In this document: positions 34,058-43,449 of the stretch, in pieces
Layout of the letters: each line of letters starts with the position of its first letter
How positions within the stretch are numbered: position 1 is the stretch's first letter
Assembly (NCBI RefSeq): GCF_900130015.1
Contig: NZ_FQXS01000003.1
Coordinates: forward strand, 1-64,000
Direction: 5' to 3'
Length of the DNA: 64,000 bases
Source: Desulfofustis glycolicus DSM 9705
GTDB lineage: Bacteria > Desulfobacterota > Desulfobulbia > Desulfobulbales > Desulfocapsaceae
Notes under the pieces: generated by a model
Told to the model about the DNA's origin: nothing
The model's input: the letters and a program-made list of their open reading frames with translations, nothing else
The model's database searches: none
Program-made: the position numbers and the translations under genes

Positions 34058-34891
34058 ATGACGACATCGATTCATGATACTTGCTTTGCCGGCAACCGGC
34101 CAGGACAAAGCCGCCCACCAGCCCCGGAGAACCACTCGGCGTGCCGGGGCTGGTGTCGGTCTTGCAGCCGGGAGCACAGCCTGCCGACGGGCCGGGCCCG
34201 GGAACAGGCCGGGGCCTTGTTCGACCGGCTGACGCGCACCGGCACCATCGCCGCACCCGGCTCCGCGGCAGCCGCAGACCCGCGGCTGGCAACGGCTTCG
34301 CTCTTCGGCAAGGCGCGCGGCAAGATGTTCGGCGTACTGGAATGTCTGGCCGCTGATGGCACCTGCCAGTGGCTGTTTGCCTTTTCCGGCCAATACAACG
34401 GGCAGTGGCTGGTTCCCGGCTGGGCGCCGCCACTGTTCGATCCGGCCGCTTACCAACGAATCAACGAACCGGGTGAACGACAAGTCAAGGCCCTCGGCAG
34501 CCAGCTGGCGGCCTTACCGGCGAGCGAGCCTGACTACCGGAAGGTGGCACAAGCGCGCCGGCGATTATCGCAAGAGCTGATGGTGGCGCTTCACGAGCTC
34601 TACCGCATCCCCAATTTTCGCGGCGAGGACACGTCACTGACCGGTGCCGTCGGCGACGCGGCCGGCAAACCGACCGGGATCGGCGACTGCTGCGCACCAA
34701 AGCTGCTTGGCCAGGCCGTCGCCCGGAAACTGGCGCCGATATCGCTGGCCGAATTCTACTTCGGTCGCAGTAATCGCTCGGGCTGCCGCCAACATGGTTG
34801 TTTCTATCCACCGTGCAGTGACAAATGCCTGCCGCTGCTCGGGTTCATGCTCTGCGGGGCAGAGGAGCGACGAAACGCCTATGGCGGTTGA
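34058..34891 (+). CDS. N-terminal accessory domain of long RluA-family pseudouridine synthases, as a separate gene
   Basis: A 277-residue protein that matches the N-terminal half of the long (about 550 residue) RluA-family enzymes of gammaproteobacteria: GKMFGVLECLAADGTCQWLFAFSGQ, WLVPGWAPPLFDP, then GIGDCCAPKLLGQAVARKLAPISLAEFYFG, and HGCFYPPCSDKCLPLLGFMLCG. Several Cys at the end could bind a metal. The catalytic half follows as its own gene in another frame, with ATG 34881 inside the end of this gene (11-base overlap). Thus a fused enzyme of other bacteria appears here as two coupled genes. The first 40 residues are unlike relatives and may include a start-site or sequence error. Confidence 0.72.
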   Translation: MTTSIHDTCFAGNRPGQSRPPAPENHSACRGWCRSCSREHSLPTGRAREQAGALFDRLTRTGTIAAPGSAAAADPRLATASLFGKARGKMFGVLECLAADGTCQWLFAFSGQYNGQWLVPGWAPPLFDPAAYQRINEPGERQVKALGSQLAALPASEPDYRKVAQARRRLSQELMVALHELYRIPNFRGEDTSLTGAVGDAAGKPTGIGDCCAPKLLGQAVARKLAPISLAEFYFGRSNRSGCRQHGCFYPPCSDKCLPLLGFMLCGAEERRNAYGG

Positions 34892-35519
34892 ACCGGATAT
34901 CGTCTTTTGCGACGATCAGCTGGTGCTGATCGACAAACCGGCCGGTCTGCTGGCCGTGCCGGGACGCGGACCGGCCCGGCAGGACTGTGCCGTCGTGCGG
35001 GTTCGCCGCCGTGTCCCGGACCTGCCCAAGCAGCCGGCCGTCCATCGACTCGATATGGCGACCTCCGGGCTGATGTTGCTGGCCCGCACCACCGCCGCTC
35101 ACCGGGAGCTGGCTCGCCAGTTCGAACATCGCCTGGTGATCAAACGCTATATCGCCGTACTGTGCAATGCACCGCCAGCACCGTCGGGCATCATCGAAAT
35201 GGCCTTCCGGCTCGACCCCGAAGACAGACCCCGACAGATCTTCGACCCGGTCAACGGCAGGGTCGGTGTCACCTTATGGCAGACCCTCGGCGAGGAACCG
35301 CTCGGCACCCGGGTCGAGTTCACGCCGCTGACCGGCAGGACCCATCAACTCAGGGTCCATGCCGCCCACCCGCGCGGCCTGAACGCGCCGATCGTCGGCG
35401 ATTCGCTCTACGGCAGCAGCCGCATGGAGCAACGACTGCTGCTCCATGCCAGCTATCTGCTGTTCTATCACCCGGCATCGAGCCGGCCGCTGGAGTTTCA
35501 TCGGCCGCCACCGTTCTGA
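34881..35519 (+). CDS. RluA-family pseudouridine synthase (catalytic half)
   Basis: A 212-residue pseudouridine synthase. The catalytic motif HRLDMATSGLMLLA carries the nucleophile Asp at about residue 57; other landmarks are VLIDKPAGLLAVPGRG, LVIKRYIAVL, LTGRTHQLRVHAAHPRG and IVGDSLYG. It isomerises a uridine in tRNA or rRNA; the target cannot be fixed. It begins inside the previous gene, so translation is likely coupled to it. Confidence 0.9.
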   Translation: MAVEPDIVFCDDQLVLIDKPAGLLAVPGRGPARQDCAVVRVRRRVPDLPKQPAVHRLDMATSGLMLLARTTAAHRELARQFEHRLVIKRYIAVLCNAPPAPSGIIEMAFRLDPEDRPRQIFDPVNGRVGVTLWQTLGEEPLGTRVEFTPLTGRTHQLRVHAAHPRGLNAPIVGDSLYGSSRMEQRLLLHASYLLFYHPASSRPLEFHRPPPF

Positions 35520-35623
35520 TCGGCAGAGACGGCTTGCCCCGGATCGGCAGCTGCTTATCGTGTAGAAATGACCACTGAAACCACAAAGAAAGCGCCTTGC
35601 CTCAGCGATCGCCGCAGCCACCG

Positions 35624-36787
35624 ATGAAACAAACAATCACCAGCGAAGCAATTCCGATCAAACTCTGGCTTGACGACTTGGCCGGCGAAGCCCTGAAGCA
35701 GGCCCGCAATCTGGCCAACCTGCCGTTCGCCGTTCACCATATCGCCGTCATGCCCGATGCCCATGTCGGCTACGGCATGCCCATCGGTGCTATTCTGGCC
35801 GCCGACGGCATAGTGGTGCCCAATGCAGTCGGTGTCGATATCGGCTGCGGTATGAGCGCCATAAAGACCTCGCTGTCCTCCATCGAAATCGAAAACCTGA
35901 AACAGGTACTGCAATCGATCAGAACTGCCGTACCGCTCGGCTTCAAGCACCATCGGCAGCCACAGCCCCTTGACACGATGCCGCCGCTTGAAGGATCGCT
36001 GACGATTGTCGAACAGGAGTATGAAGCCGCCCGCACCCAGATCGGCACGCTGGGCGGCGGCAATCATTTCATAGAAATCCAGCGGGGGCGGGACAGGGCG
36101 ATCTGGTTCATGGTCCACTCCGGCAGCCGCAATATCGGCTTTCGGGTGGCCGGCCATTACAACAAACTGGCGGTCAGCCTGAGCAAACGGTGGCAATCGA
36201 CGGTCCCGGCCTCCTGGCAGCTCGCCGGCTTGCCGCTCGATAGCAAAGAGGGTCAGAACTATTTCCGGGAAATGTCCTATTGCGTCGACTTTGCCCGCGC
36301 CAATCGCAGCGCTATCTGTCGACGGGTGCGGCAGGCCCTGCTCGACGAGGTCTCGGCCGCCATTACCTTCGCCGAGCCGGTCGATATCGCCCACAACTAT
36401 GCCGCCATCGAACAGCATTTCGGCAAACGGGTCATCGTGCACCGCAAAGGGGCCACTCGGGCCACCACCGGGGAGAAAGGCATCATTCCCGGATCACAGG
36501 GGAGCAACAGCTATCTGGTTCGTGGCATGGGCAACCCGGAGAGTTTTACCTCATGCTCCCACGGCGCCGGACGGAAAATGGGCCGCAAGCAGGCCCAGAA
36601 GAATCTCGATCTGGACCACGAACGGCGCCGGCTCGAAGCACAGGGGATCGTTCACGCCATTCGCGGTCGCCGAGATCTGGAAGAGGCAGCCGGTGCCTAT
36701 AAGGATATTGAGAGGGTGATCGCCAATCAGCAAGACCTGGTCGAGGTCATCGACATACTGACGCCGCTGGCGGTGATCAAGGGCTAG
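35624..36787 (+). CDS. rtcB: RtcB-type RNA ligase
   Basis: A 387-residue ligase with the complete RtcB signature set: MPDAHVGYGMPIGAIL, GVDIGCGMSA (metal Cys), GTLGGGNHFIEI, VHSGSRNIG, HRKGATRA...GSQGSNSYLV and SCSHGAGR, whose His is guanylated during catalysis. It joins 2',3'-cyclic phosphate (or 3'-phosphate) to 5'-OH RNA ends in RNA repair. Length is at the short end, as in the bacterial RtcB2-like subgroup. ATG 35624 is chosen by alignment to the family; no strong ribosome site is seen. No archease gene is adjacent. It faces pdxH tail-to-tail. Confidence 0.93.
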   Translation: MKQTITSEAIPIKLWLDDLAGEALKQARNLANLPFAVHHIAVMPDAHVGYGMPIGAILAADGIVVPNAVGVDIGCGMSAIKTSLSSIEIENLKQVLQSIRTAVPLGFKHHRQPQPLDTMPPLEGSLTIVEQEYEAARTQIGTLGGGNHFIEIQRGRDRAIWFMVHSGSRNIGFRVAGHYNKLAVSLSKRWQSTVPASWQLAGLPLDSKEGQNYFREMSYCVDFARANRSAICRRVRQALLDEVSAAITFAEPVDIAHNYAAIEQHFGKRVIVHRKGATRATTGEKGIIPGSQGSNSYLVRGMGNPESFTSCSHGAGRKMGRKQAQKNLDLDHERRRLEAQGIVHAIRGRRDLEEAAGAYKDIERVIANQQDLVEVIDILTPLAVIKG

Positions 36788-36799
36788 ACACCGGAAGCA

Positions 36800-37438
36800 T
36801 TACGGCGACAATCGCTCGACAATCCAGCTCTGATCCTGCTGCCGGCGGTAGAGAAAGCGGTCATGCAGCCGGTTTTCCCGCCCCTGCCAGAACTCGATTT
36901 CCGCCGGGACGACCCGATAACCGCCCCAGAAAGACGGCAGCGGAATTGTGCCCTCGCCGAGCTTTTTCTTCATTTCCGAAAACTTCTGCAGCAATGCCTG
37001 GCGGGAGCCCAAAGAGTGACTCTGGCTCGATACCCAGGCAGCGACCCGGCTGTCTCGCGGCCGGGTGAAGAAATAGCGCGTCGAATCGGCGACCGAGATC
37101 TTGGCCGCCGTCCCGTTGATCATGATCTGGCGGTCCAGTGCGTACCAGCAGAACAACAGAGAAACCCGATTGTTGGCGGCAATCTCCCGGGCCTTGCGAC
37201 TGCCGTAATTGGTAAAAAAAACGAACCCGGATTCATCGAAATACTTGAGCAGCACGGTTCGTTGGCTCGGCTGCCCATCCCGGCTGACCGTGGCCAGGAC
37301 CATGCCATTCGGATCGACGATATCGGTCTGCTGCGCCTGCTCGAACCAGACACTAAACTGGAGTACCGGGTCCGGATTCAAGTCGGCGCGGTTCAGGCCG
37401 CCCTTTAAAAACTCCCTGCGAAAATGTCCGATATCCAC
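36800..37438 (-). CDS. pdxH: pyridoxamine/pyridoxine 5'-phosphate oxidase
   Basis: A 212-residue FMN enzyme with the PdxH landmarks: MVLATVSRDGQPSQRTVLLKYFDESGFVFFTNYGSRKAREIAANN, LLFCWYALDRQIMINGTA, SRVAAWVSSQS, and PSFWGGYRVVPAEIEFWQGRENRLHDR at the C-terminus. It makes pyridoxal 5'-phosphate using oxygen. The presence of an oxygen-using enzyme hints that the organism meets oxygen at times. It lies 26 bp behind the Tim44-like gene and may be co-transcribed. Confidence 0.95.
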   Translation of the reverse strand: MDIGHFRREFLKGGLNRADLNPDPVLQFSVWFEQAQQTDIVDPNGMVLATVSRDGQPSQRTVLLKYFDESGFVFFTNYGSRKAREIAANNRVSLLFCWYALDRQIMINGTAAKISVADSTRYFFTRPRDSRVAAWVSSQSHSLGSRQALLQKFSEMKKKLGEGTIPLPSFWGGYRVVPAEIEFWQGRENRLHDRFLYRRQQDQSWIVERLSP

Positions 37439-37464
37439 CCCGCTTTCCGACGCTCGCCGCGCAG

Positions 37465-38406
37465 CTACAGGAGCTGTTCGTCAACGACTTCGATGCCTTC
37501 GAGACGCCACGCTTCGGTGCCGACCTTTCGGGCCCACGTCCAGTGTTCGGCGAATTTGACCGGGTTGGTGCGACTGCCGTCGACCACTTCACCGCTCTGT
37601 TCGTCGATGGTATAATCGAGCAGCGTTGCGGTGAACAAGACGGTGATAAAATCTTCGCCGTCGCGCTGCCCTGCCGCACCGATCTCGACACCGCGCACCG
37701 CTACGTTGTCAAGTTTGTTGATTCGACCGGCAGCACGCATTTCATCGAAATGGCGCTCATATTCGGCCGCAAGCTGATCGCCGAGCAGGTGCCGGTAGGT
37801 CGACAGATCGCGGCCGGCCCAGCCGGCTTGGATCTGGAAAAAGACGTCGGACGCGACCTCGAGGAAATAGGTCTCGTCAAAACCGGGGTCCATGCGACGA
37901 ATCTGGGCCAGGCCATCCCGGACCGGATCGACGGGCGGCGGTGGTGGTGGTGCTGTCGCCCCACCACCGATCTCGAAATCGGTGTTGACCCGTGATGAAC
38001 CGCCCGAGGCCGGACCGGCCGTCGCCGGTCGAGCCGACTGTGACCTGGTGTAGGAACGGTAGAGAAAGAAAGCGGCCCCGGCCAGCAGCAGAATGGGCAG
38101 CAGGCCGATACCCTGCCCGCCCATGCCGAACAACGACCCAAAGAGGAAGGCCCCCATGGCACCACCGAGCAATCCACCGGCCAACCCGCGGCCCAAGCCG
38201 CCACTCCTGTTCGGAGCAGCCTGCTGCTGGGACGCTCCCGGCTGCTGTTTCTGACTCGGCGCCTTGTAGGCCGGGGTACTCGGCTTGAACATTCGCCCGC
38301 CCTTGAATGAACGAGCCTCAACGACATCGGGAAACGTAACACTCCCAATCAGGGGCGGTACAACGGCTAGGGTCAGGGCAATCACGATCATTCGCAGTGA
38401 CATCAT
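37465..38406 (-). CDS. membrane protein with Tim44-like domain
   Basis: A 313-residue protein. N-terminal signal or anchor (MIVIALTLAVVPPLIGS), a low-complexity Gln/Ala/Pro linker, a Gly-rich hydrophobic segment (about 70-90), a transmembrane helix (LLPILLLAGAAFFLYRSY), a Pro-rich linker, and a C-terminal Tim44-like domain (about 165-313: DETYFLEVASDVFFQIQAGWAGRDLSTYRHLL...WTWARKVGTEAWRLEGIEVV). Bacterial Tim44-like proteins of this layout are common but poorly understood; a role in envelope transport or assembly is only inferred. It probably forms an operon with pdxH. Confidence 0.82.
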   Translation of the reverse strand: MMSLRMIVIALTLAVVPPLIGSVTFPDVVEARSFKGGRMFKPSTPAYKAPSQKQQPGASQQQAAPNRSGGLGRGLAGGLLGGAMGAFLFGSLFGMGGQGIGLLPILLLAGAAFFLYRSYTRSQSARPATAGPASGGSSRVNTDFEIGGGATAPPPPPPVDPVRDGLAQIRRMDPGFDETYFLEVASDVFFQIQAGWAGRDLSTYRHLLGDQLAAEYERHFDEMRAAGRINKLDNVAVRGVEIGAAGQRDGEDFITVLFTATLLDYTIDEQSGEVVDGSRTNPVKFAEHWTWARKVGTEAWRLEGIEVVDEQLL

Positions 38407-38669
38407 CTTATGGCAATCCTCTGAAGAATAATGCCGGGGTGACCGGCAGGGTTCTGCTGCGGAAACCCGAGTCCTGGATCAACTGCCGAACGACTCCGGC
38501 GGGTAATCGAGAGAAAGGCCCGCATCTAAGATTCAGGAGCAGAGTATGCGCACGATCACGACGAAGTCAACGAGCTGCCGCCTCTTCGTTGATCCCGGCA
38601 TCCAGCACCAATCGGAATCAGGCACTATACCAGAAAAGGAGAAAAGAGCCAGTCTTCTGCCGGCAGGGA

Positions 38670-40772
38670 CTACGATCCTTCCAACACCTGGCGTACTACC
38701 GTCGCCAGTCGGGTCATGCTGAGCGGTTTCATCAGGAACGCTTTGATACCCGCCTGGCGGGCTTCCGGACCATCAACAGCAGTAGAGTATCCGGTATAGA
38801 GTATGACCGGCAGGCGGGGCTGCAGGCCAAGCGCCCGCCTGGCCAGATCGATACCGGACAATGCCGGCATGGTCTGGTCGGTGATCAGCAAATGGTAATG
38901 CATGGGATGTTCCCGCAGCCGCTCCAAAGCCTTAACACTGCTGGTAAAGATATCGACCTGATAGCCGAGGCGCACGAGCATTTCCCGGGCCACTTCGGCC
39001 AGAGACGCCTCGTCGTCGACAAAGAGAATCCGTTCCGTACCCCGAGGCATACTGTCGGTGGTCAGCTGCTGTTCGCTGTCGGCTGCAATCGGGGCGGCCG
39101 GGAAATAGAGCCTGAACGAACTGCCGCGACCGGGCTCGCTTGATACCCTGATCGTCCCGCCACTCTGGATGACGATTCCATGGACAACGGCCAGCCCCAA
39201 TCCGGTGCCCTCCCCCTTCTGTTTCGTCGTAAAATATGGATCGAAGATGCGCGGCAGTACGCCTGCAGGAATACCGACTCCGGAATCGCTGACACTGAGG
39301 CAGAAACAGTGATCGGTGTCGATCTCCACCAGGTCTGCGGGAAAATTGTCTTTGACGAGCTTCTCCAATGTCACCCTGATCAAGCCGCTGCCGCTCTCCA
39401 TGGCTTGGGTGGCATTGGAACAGAGGTTCATCATCACCTGATGGATTCGGGTCGGATCGGTCTTTATCTTCCCCAGACCGGACGGCGCTCGGGAATCGAT
39501 CTCGATGGTGGCCGGGATGACCGCCCTGAGCAGTTTGAGCGCTTCCTTGACGATCGGGCCGATATCAACTGCCTCTTCCCGGAACTCCTCGGTCCTGCTG
39601 AAGGAGAGGATTTGCTGGACCAGGTCGCGGGCACGGTTGCTGGCTTTTTTAATCTGTTCGAGATTGCTCCTGATGTTCGGGGCGAGCTTCCCGGTGTAGA
39701 GACTGAGATCGGTATAACCGATAATCGCCGATAAAATATTGTTGAAGTCGTGGGCAATGCCTCCGGCCAATGTGCCGATCGCCTCCATCTTCTGCGACTG
39801 CATCAGGGCTTCTTCGCTTCGTTTCAACGACACCTGCATCTGCGCGGTCTGCAGGACCTCACTGGCATAGGAAGCGAGGATCATCCCGATCTCCCGGTCC
39901 TGGATGACGAACGGCGGCTGATTCTTACTGTGCAGGGAAATGATGGCGATGGTATTTCCGGCGGCATCGACAATCGGGAAAAACAGGATCGAATTGTCGT
40001 TGTAGTGCGGCCAGCCGCTGCCCTGGCAGTCGACATCAGTTTCCAGGTCGGCAACGAAAAACGGCTCGGAACTGGACAGGGCCCGGGCAAACAGGCTGTT
40101 CTCTTTCAACGGAAATGGCAGAAACGGTTCGGCGTGACCGGGATCAAGGCTGTGCAGGTGCTCCAGTCCATTGCTGACCACCCGGTAAATACTGCCGCCC
40201 CGGGCATTCATGTGGCGGCCGAATTCTTCGAGGATAACTCGGCCGCTCTGTTTCAACTCGCCGCAGCCAAGCAGTCGTTTGGTGCTTTCGACGACCTCCT
40301 GCAATCGGGAATTCACCAGGCTCAGCTCGGTTGTCTTGCGCTTGACCTTCTCCTCCAGCCCTCGCTGGTAATCCCGGTTCTCCCGGATCAGCCGCGCCCG
40401 TTCAAGCACAGTTTTGATGGCATGCAGAACGATAGTGTTGTCGTCAATCGGCTTGAACAGATAGTCCCAGGCGCCGAGGCGAAGGGCCTCAACCACATCC
40501 TTGCTGTCCCCGCTTCCGGAGACGACGATGACCGGCAGTTCCCTGTTGCCCGAGGCAAGTTCGGATAAGACGGCAAACCCGTTCATCACCGGCATATTCA
40601 GATCGACCAGGAGCAGATCGACTTGTTGCCGTTGACAAACGTCCAGACCGGCGGCTCCATCCGGCGCCTCGACAACCCGATAATCGTTTTTCTCCAGGAA
40701 CGTTCTGATAATTTTCCTGAATACCCGGTCATCGTCGATAACCACCACGAGCGGCTGCCTGTCTGCCGTCAT
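38670..40772 (-). CDS. soluble hybrid kinase REC-GAF-HisKA-HATPase-REC
   Basis: A 700-residue cytoplasmic signalling protein with no membrane helix. REC1 (about 7-125) has Asp57 in LLVDLNMP. A coiled coil (126-165) leads to a GAF domain (about 170-310). HisKA has His341 in GGIAHDFNNILSAIIGY, the NtrB-like subgroup. The ATPase carries N box NLCSNATQAM, DSGVGIP and GTGLGLAVVHGIV (about 450-560). REC2 (about 581-698) has Asp632 in ITDQTMPALSG. The domain order suggests a phosphorelay hub that receives phosphate at its first REC and passes it on. The partner proteins are not next to it. Confidence 0.9.
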   Translation of the reverse strand: MTADRQPLVVVIDDDRVFRKIIRTFLEKNDYRVVEAPDGAAGLDVCQRQQVDLLLVDLNMPVMNGFAVLSELASGNRELPVIVVSGSGDSKDVVEALRLGAWDYLFKPIDDNTIVLHAIKTVLERARLIRENRDYQRGLEEKVKRKTTELSLVNSRLQEVVESTKRLLGCGELKQSGRVILEEFGRHMNARGGSIYRVVSNGLEHLHSLDPGHAEPFLPFPLKENSLFARALSSSEPFFVADLETDVDCQGSGWPHYNDNSILFFPIVDAAGNTIAIISLHSKNQPPFVIQDREIGMILASYASEVLQTAQMQVSLKRSEEALMQSQKMEAIGTLAGGIAHDFNNILSAIIGYTDLSLYTGKLAPNIRSNLEQIKKASNRARDLVQQILSFSRTEEFREEAVDIGPIVKEALKLLRAVIPATIEIDSRAPSGLGKIKTDPTRIHQVMMNLCSNATQAMESGSGLIRVTLEKLVKDNFPADLVEIDTDHCFCLSVSDSGVGIPAGVLPRIFDPYFTTKQKGEGTGLGLAVVHGIVIQSGGTIRVSSEPGRGSSFRLYFPAAPIAADSEQQLTTDSMPRGTERILFVDDEASLAEVAREMLVRLGYQVDIFTSSVKALERLREHPMHYHLLITDQTMPALSGIDLARRALGLQPRLPVILYTGYSTAVDGPEARQAGIKAFLMKPLSMTRLATVVRQVLEGS

Positions 40773-40980
40773 CTGCGCTCCCCCAAGCCCCCGTTACCGT
40801 TTCCCGGTTCGCTCCGCGAAACAGTTTGGAAACAGGAGATTATTCACAGACTGCGACACGTTGCCGACACCGGCACTTGCACCAGTATATTTACTTCGGG
40901 ATGGCAAAGTCAAATCTTTCGTCGCACGGAGTCGCCTGCCGGAAAATGCAACTCCGTTGCGAGACGAGAAAACAGAAAAA

Positions 40981-43134
40981 TCAGACCTTGAAACGGGCGA
41001 CAAGGTCGGCTGAGCTGACCGCCCGCTCATTGAGGTGCCCGGCATTGAGACTGACCTCCCGGGAGCTCTCACTCATGCGGGCCGCAGCCTGATTGACCTC
41101 GGCGATATCCCGGGCGATCTCCGCCGAAACCTGGGAGCTTTCGGCGACGTTGACGTTGATCTCCTGAATTCCACTGGATATCTGCGAAACGTTCTGCGAA
41201 ATTTCTCCGGCGGTGGCGGATTGCTCTTCCACCGCGGTGGCAATGGTATTAACGATATCACTATTGTCACCGATAACTCTGCTGATCTTCTCGATCGCGG
41301 CAACGGTCGCCCCTGTGGTCTGCTGGATCCCGTTGATTTGCTCCTCGATCTGACCTGCCGCTTCGGCGGTCTGACGGGCCAGCTCCTTGATTTCGGCGGC
41401 AACGACGGCAAATCCCTTGCCCGCATCACCGGCCCGGGCCGCCTCTATGGTCGCGTTCAGGGCGAGCAGATCAACCTGGTCGGAGATATCGGTAATACTC
41501 GCCAGCACCGAGCTGATCTCGTGTGCGGCCGTGCCGAGCGCGTCCACCTGGGCGGTGGCCGTCGCCGCCTGCTGCTCGGCTTGTCCGGTAATGGCCCGAG
41601 CTTTTTCCGAGGTCTCGGCAATCTCGTTGATGGTTGACGTCATCTCCTCAACCGCCGCAGCCACCATATCGACGTTGGCTGCCGTGTTTTCCATCGAGCG
41701 CGCGACGGTACCCATGTTGGCCGACATTTCCTCAACAGCGGCGGCCACCGTTTCCGACTTCGTCGACGTACTGCCGGCAGCCGCGGCCATGGACGCGGAA
41801 ATCTCCGAAAGTTGTCCGGCCGACCCCTTGATATCCTTGGCATCCCCGGCGATAGTGGCGATAATACCTTGCAGCTTTTCGACAAAGATGTTGAACCACC
41901 GTGCCATATCGGCCAACTCATCTTTGGTGGTGACCGCCAGACGCCGGGTCAGGTCTCCTTCTCCCTCGGCAATGTCTTTAAGCATCTCAGCGGCCCGCCG
42001 AATAGGTCGGGAAATCGAGGCGGCGACAAAGAACATGACGAGAGAAACGACGAGGATCATCGACATACTCACCGCAATGATCCTCGTCCGTTGTCGTTTG
42101 ACGGCGTCGGCGACATCCTGTCGCTGGGCGGCCATGGCCTTGTCGATATCATCGATATAGATGCCGGTACCGACAATCCAGCCCCACTCGTCGAATAATT
42201 TCACGAAAGATTGCTTCGGAACCGGTTCCTGCTCGCCGGGCTTCGGCCAGCGATAGCGCACGAAACCTTCGCCTTCCCGCCGGGAAGCACTCACCATCTC
42301 GCGAAACAGGTAGGTGCCGTCGGGATCTCGGTGATCGTTCATGTTTTTTCCGTCAAGTGCCGGATTTATCGGGTGCATCACCATGTTTACGTCGGTATCG
42401 ATAATAAAAAAATAGTCATCGTTATTGGCTCCGAAGCGGAGTTTGCCGATCTGCTCCTGGGCTTCCCTTTTAAATCGCTGCTCGGCCAGTTCCAGATAGA
42501 CCCCGGTGCCGATTACCCAGTCCCATGGTTCAAACAACCTGACATAGCTCAACTTGGCTATCGGTTTCTCTTCCACCGGCTTCGGCCAGAGATACGAGAC
42601 AAAGCCGTGGCCGTCCCGACGGCAGAGATCGGCCATCTCGACAAATAATTTCTTTCCCTGTGGGTCCTGATAATCAGTCAGATCCTGTCCGTCGAGGGCC
42701 GGATTGATCGGATGCATCACCATGGTCGGCTGCAGATTATTGATCCAGAGGTAATTCGAGCCCTGATAACGCATGTTTTTAACGATCTCCAGGGCACGAT
42801 TCATCTGTTCTTCACGGCTGAGTGACTGATCCCCGGAGATCGCTTCGATAGCGGAATAGGCAAGGTTTACTACAGCCTGCAATTCCTTCTCATAGGCCGC
42901 AGCTACCTGCTCCGGATCGTGCGCGGCCCGATAGCGGTCGGCGAGGATTTCAAACGTGTTGCGCACCAGATCACGGAGTTTTTCATTTTTCTCTTTGGTC
43001 ATTACCTCCTCAATCGTTTCCAGACTGCGCTCACCCTGGACCTGGAGCGATCTGACGCTGAGAAACATGGTCACCAGACCGAGAAGAATGAAAAATGGAA
43101 TAGTCGTTGCCAGAATTTTCCCCCTGATCGACAT
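40981..43134 (-). CDS. methyl-accepting chemotaxis protein with two sCache_2 modules
   Basis: A 717-residue chemoreceptor. Transmembrane helices at about 8-27 and 352-373 enclose a periplasmic region with two very similar Cache modules: NYLWINNLQPTMVMHPINPALDG (127-149) and DYFFIIDTDVNMVMHPINPALDG (240-262), each followed by a GFVxYxWPKP segment and a WDW/WGW-VIGTG strand. Then HAMP (about 373-427) and a long signalling domain with the tip SDQVDLLALNATIEAARAGDAGKGFAVVA. No C-terminal pentapeptide for CheR binding is seen. The sCache_2 type usually senses small carboxylates (family knowledge). ATG 43134 follows GGAGG. Confidence 0.93.
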   Translation of the reverse strand: MSIRGKILATTIPFFILLGLVTMFLSVRSLQVQGERSLETIEEVMTKEKNEKLRDLVRNTFEILADRYRAAHDPEQVAAAYEKELQAVVNLAYSAIEAISGDQSLSREEQMNRALEIVKNMRYQGSNYLWINNLQPTMVMHPINPALDGQDLTDYQDPQGKKLFVEMADLCRRDGHGFVSYLWPKPVEEKPIAKLSYVRLFEPWDWVIGTGVYLELAEQRFKREAQEQIGKLRFGANNDDYFFIIDTDVNMVMHPINPALDGKNMNDHRDPDGTYLFREMVSASRREGEGFVRYRWPKPGEQEPVPKQSFVKLFDEWGWIVGTGIYIDDIDKAMAAQRQDVADAVKRQRTRIIAVSMSMILVVSLVMFFVAASISRPIRRAAEMLKDIAEGEGDLTRRLAVTTKDELADMARWFNIFVEKLQGIIATIAGDAKDIKGSAGQLSEISASMAAAAGSTSTKSETVAAAVEEMSANMGTVARSMENTAANVDMVAAAVEEMTSTINEIAETSEKARAITGQAEQQAATATAQVDALGTAAHEISSVLASITDISDQVDLLALNATIEAARAGDAGKGFAVVAAEIKELARQTAEAAGQIEEQINGIQQTTGATVAAIEKISRVIGDNSDIVNTIATAVEEQSATAGEISQNVSQISSGIQEINVNVAESSQVSAEIARDIAEVNQAAARMSESSREVSLNAGHLNERAVSSADLVARFKV

Positions 43135-43218
43135 GGAACCTCCACAGCCGCGGCAAATAACCCCGTTCAGCTTCCGGCCGCCGTTGCCGGAAACCTTTTT
43201 TCATTGTCGCTTATAAAA

Positions 43219-43248
43219 ATCATAAGTGATTATGAAACATAAAGTCAA
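43219..43248 (-). promoter_or_regulatory. chemoreceptor promoter with overlapping palindromic operator
   Basis: On the minus strand TTGACT (43248-43243) and TATGAT (43224-43219) are separated by 18 nt, a good sigma70-type promoter about 85 nt before ATG 43134. A perfect inverted repeat TCATAA-GTGA-TTATGA (43220-43235) covers the -10 element and part of the spacer, so a dimeric repressor bound there would block polymerase. The remaining sequence up to pyk (43250-43449) holds the pyk leader and no gene. Confidence 0.5.
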
Positions 43249-43449
43249 ACCACATGCCCAATATCGCCGCGGCCCATTATCGGTCTTCTGGCAAAAAGCT
43301 AACCAGACACGAACTTCATCCACTCGCGATGCAATCCTAACCGGTCGGATCGATAATCGGTTCCTCTCTTTTATCTTTGCACGCGCGCGTCGCTCTGGTA
43401 ACGTGCGGTGTTCAACAACACTGACCCTGTCAAGGAGCATCGTCTCGGC

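Noticed and set aside
37992-38288. Pro/Arg-rich plus-strand frames over the Tim44-like gene
   Set aside because: Antisense shadows of the low-complexity linker of the real minus-strand gene.
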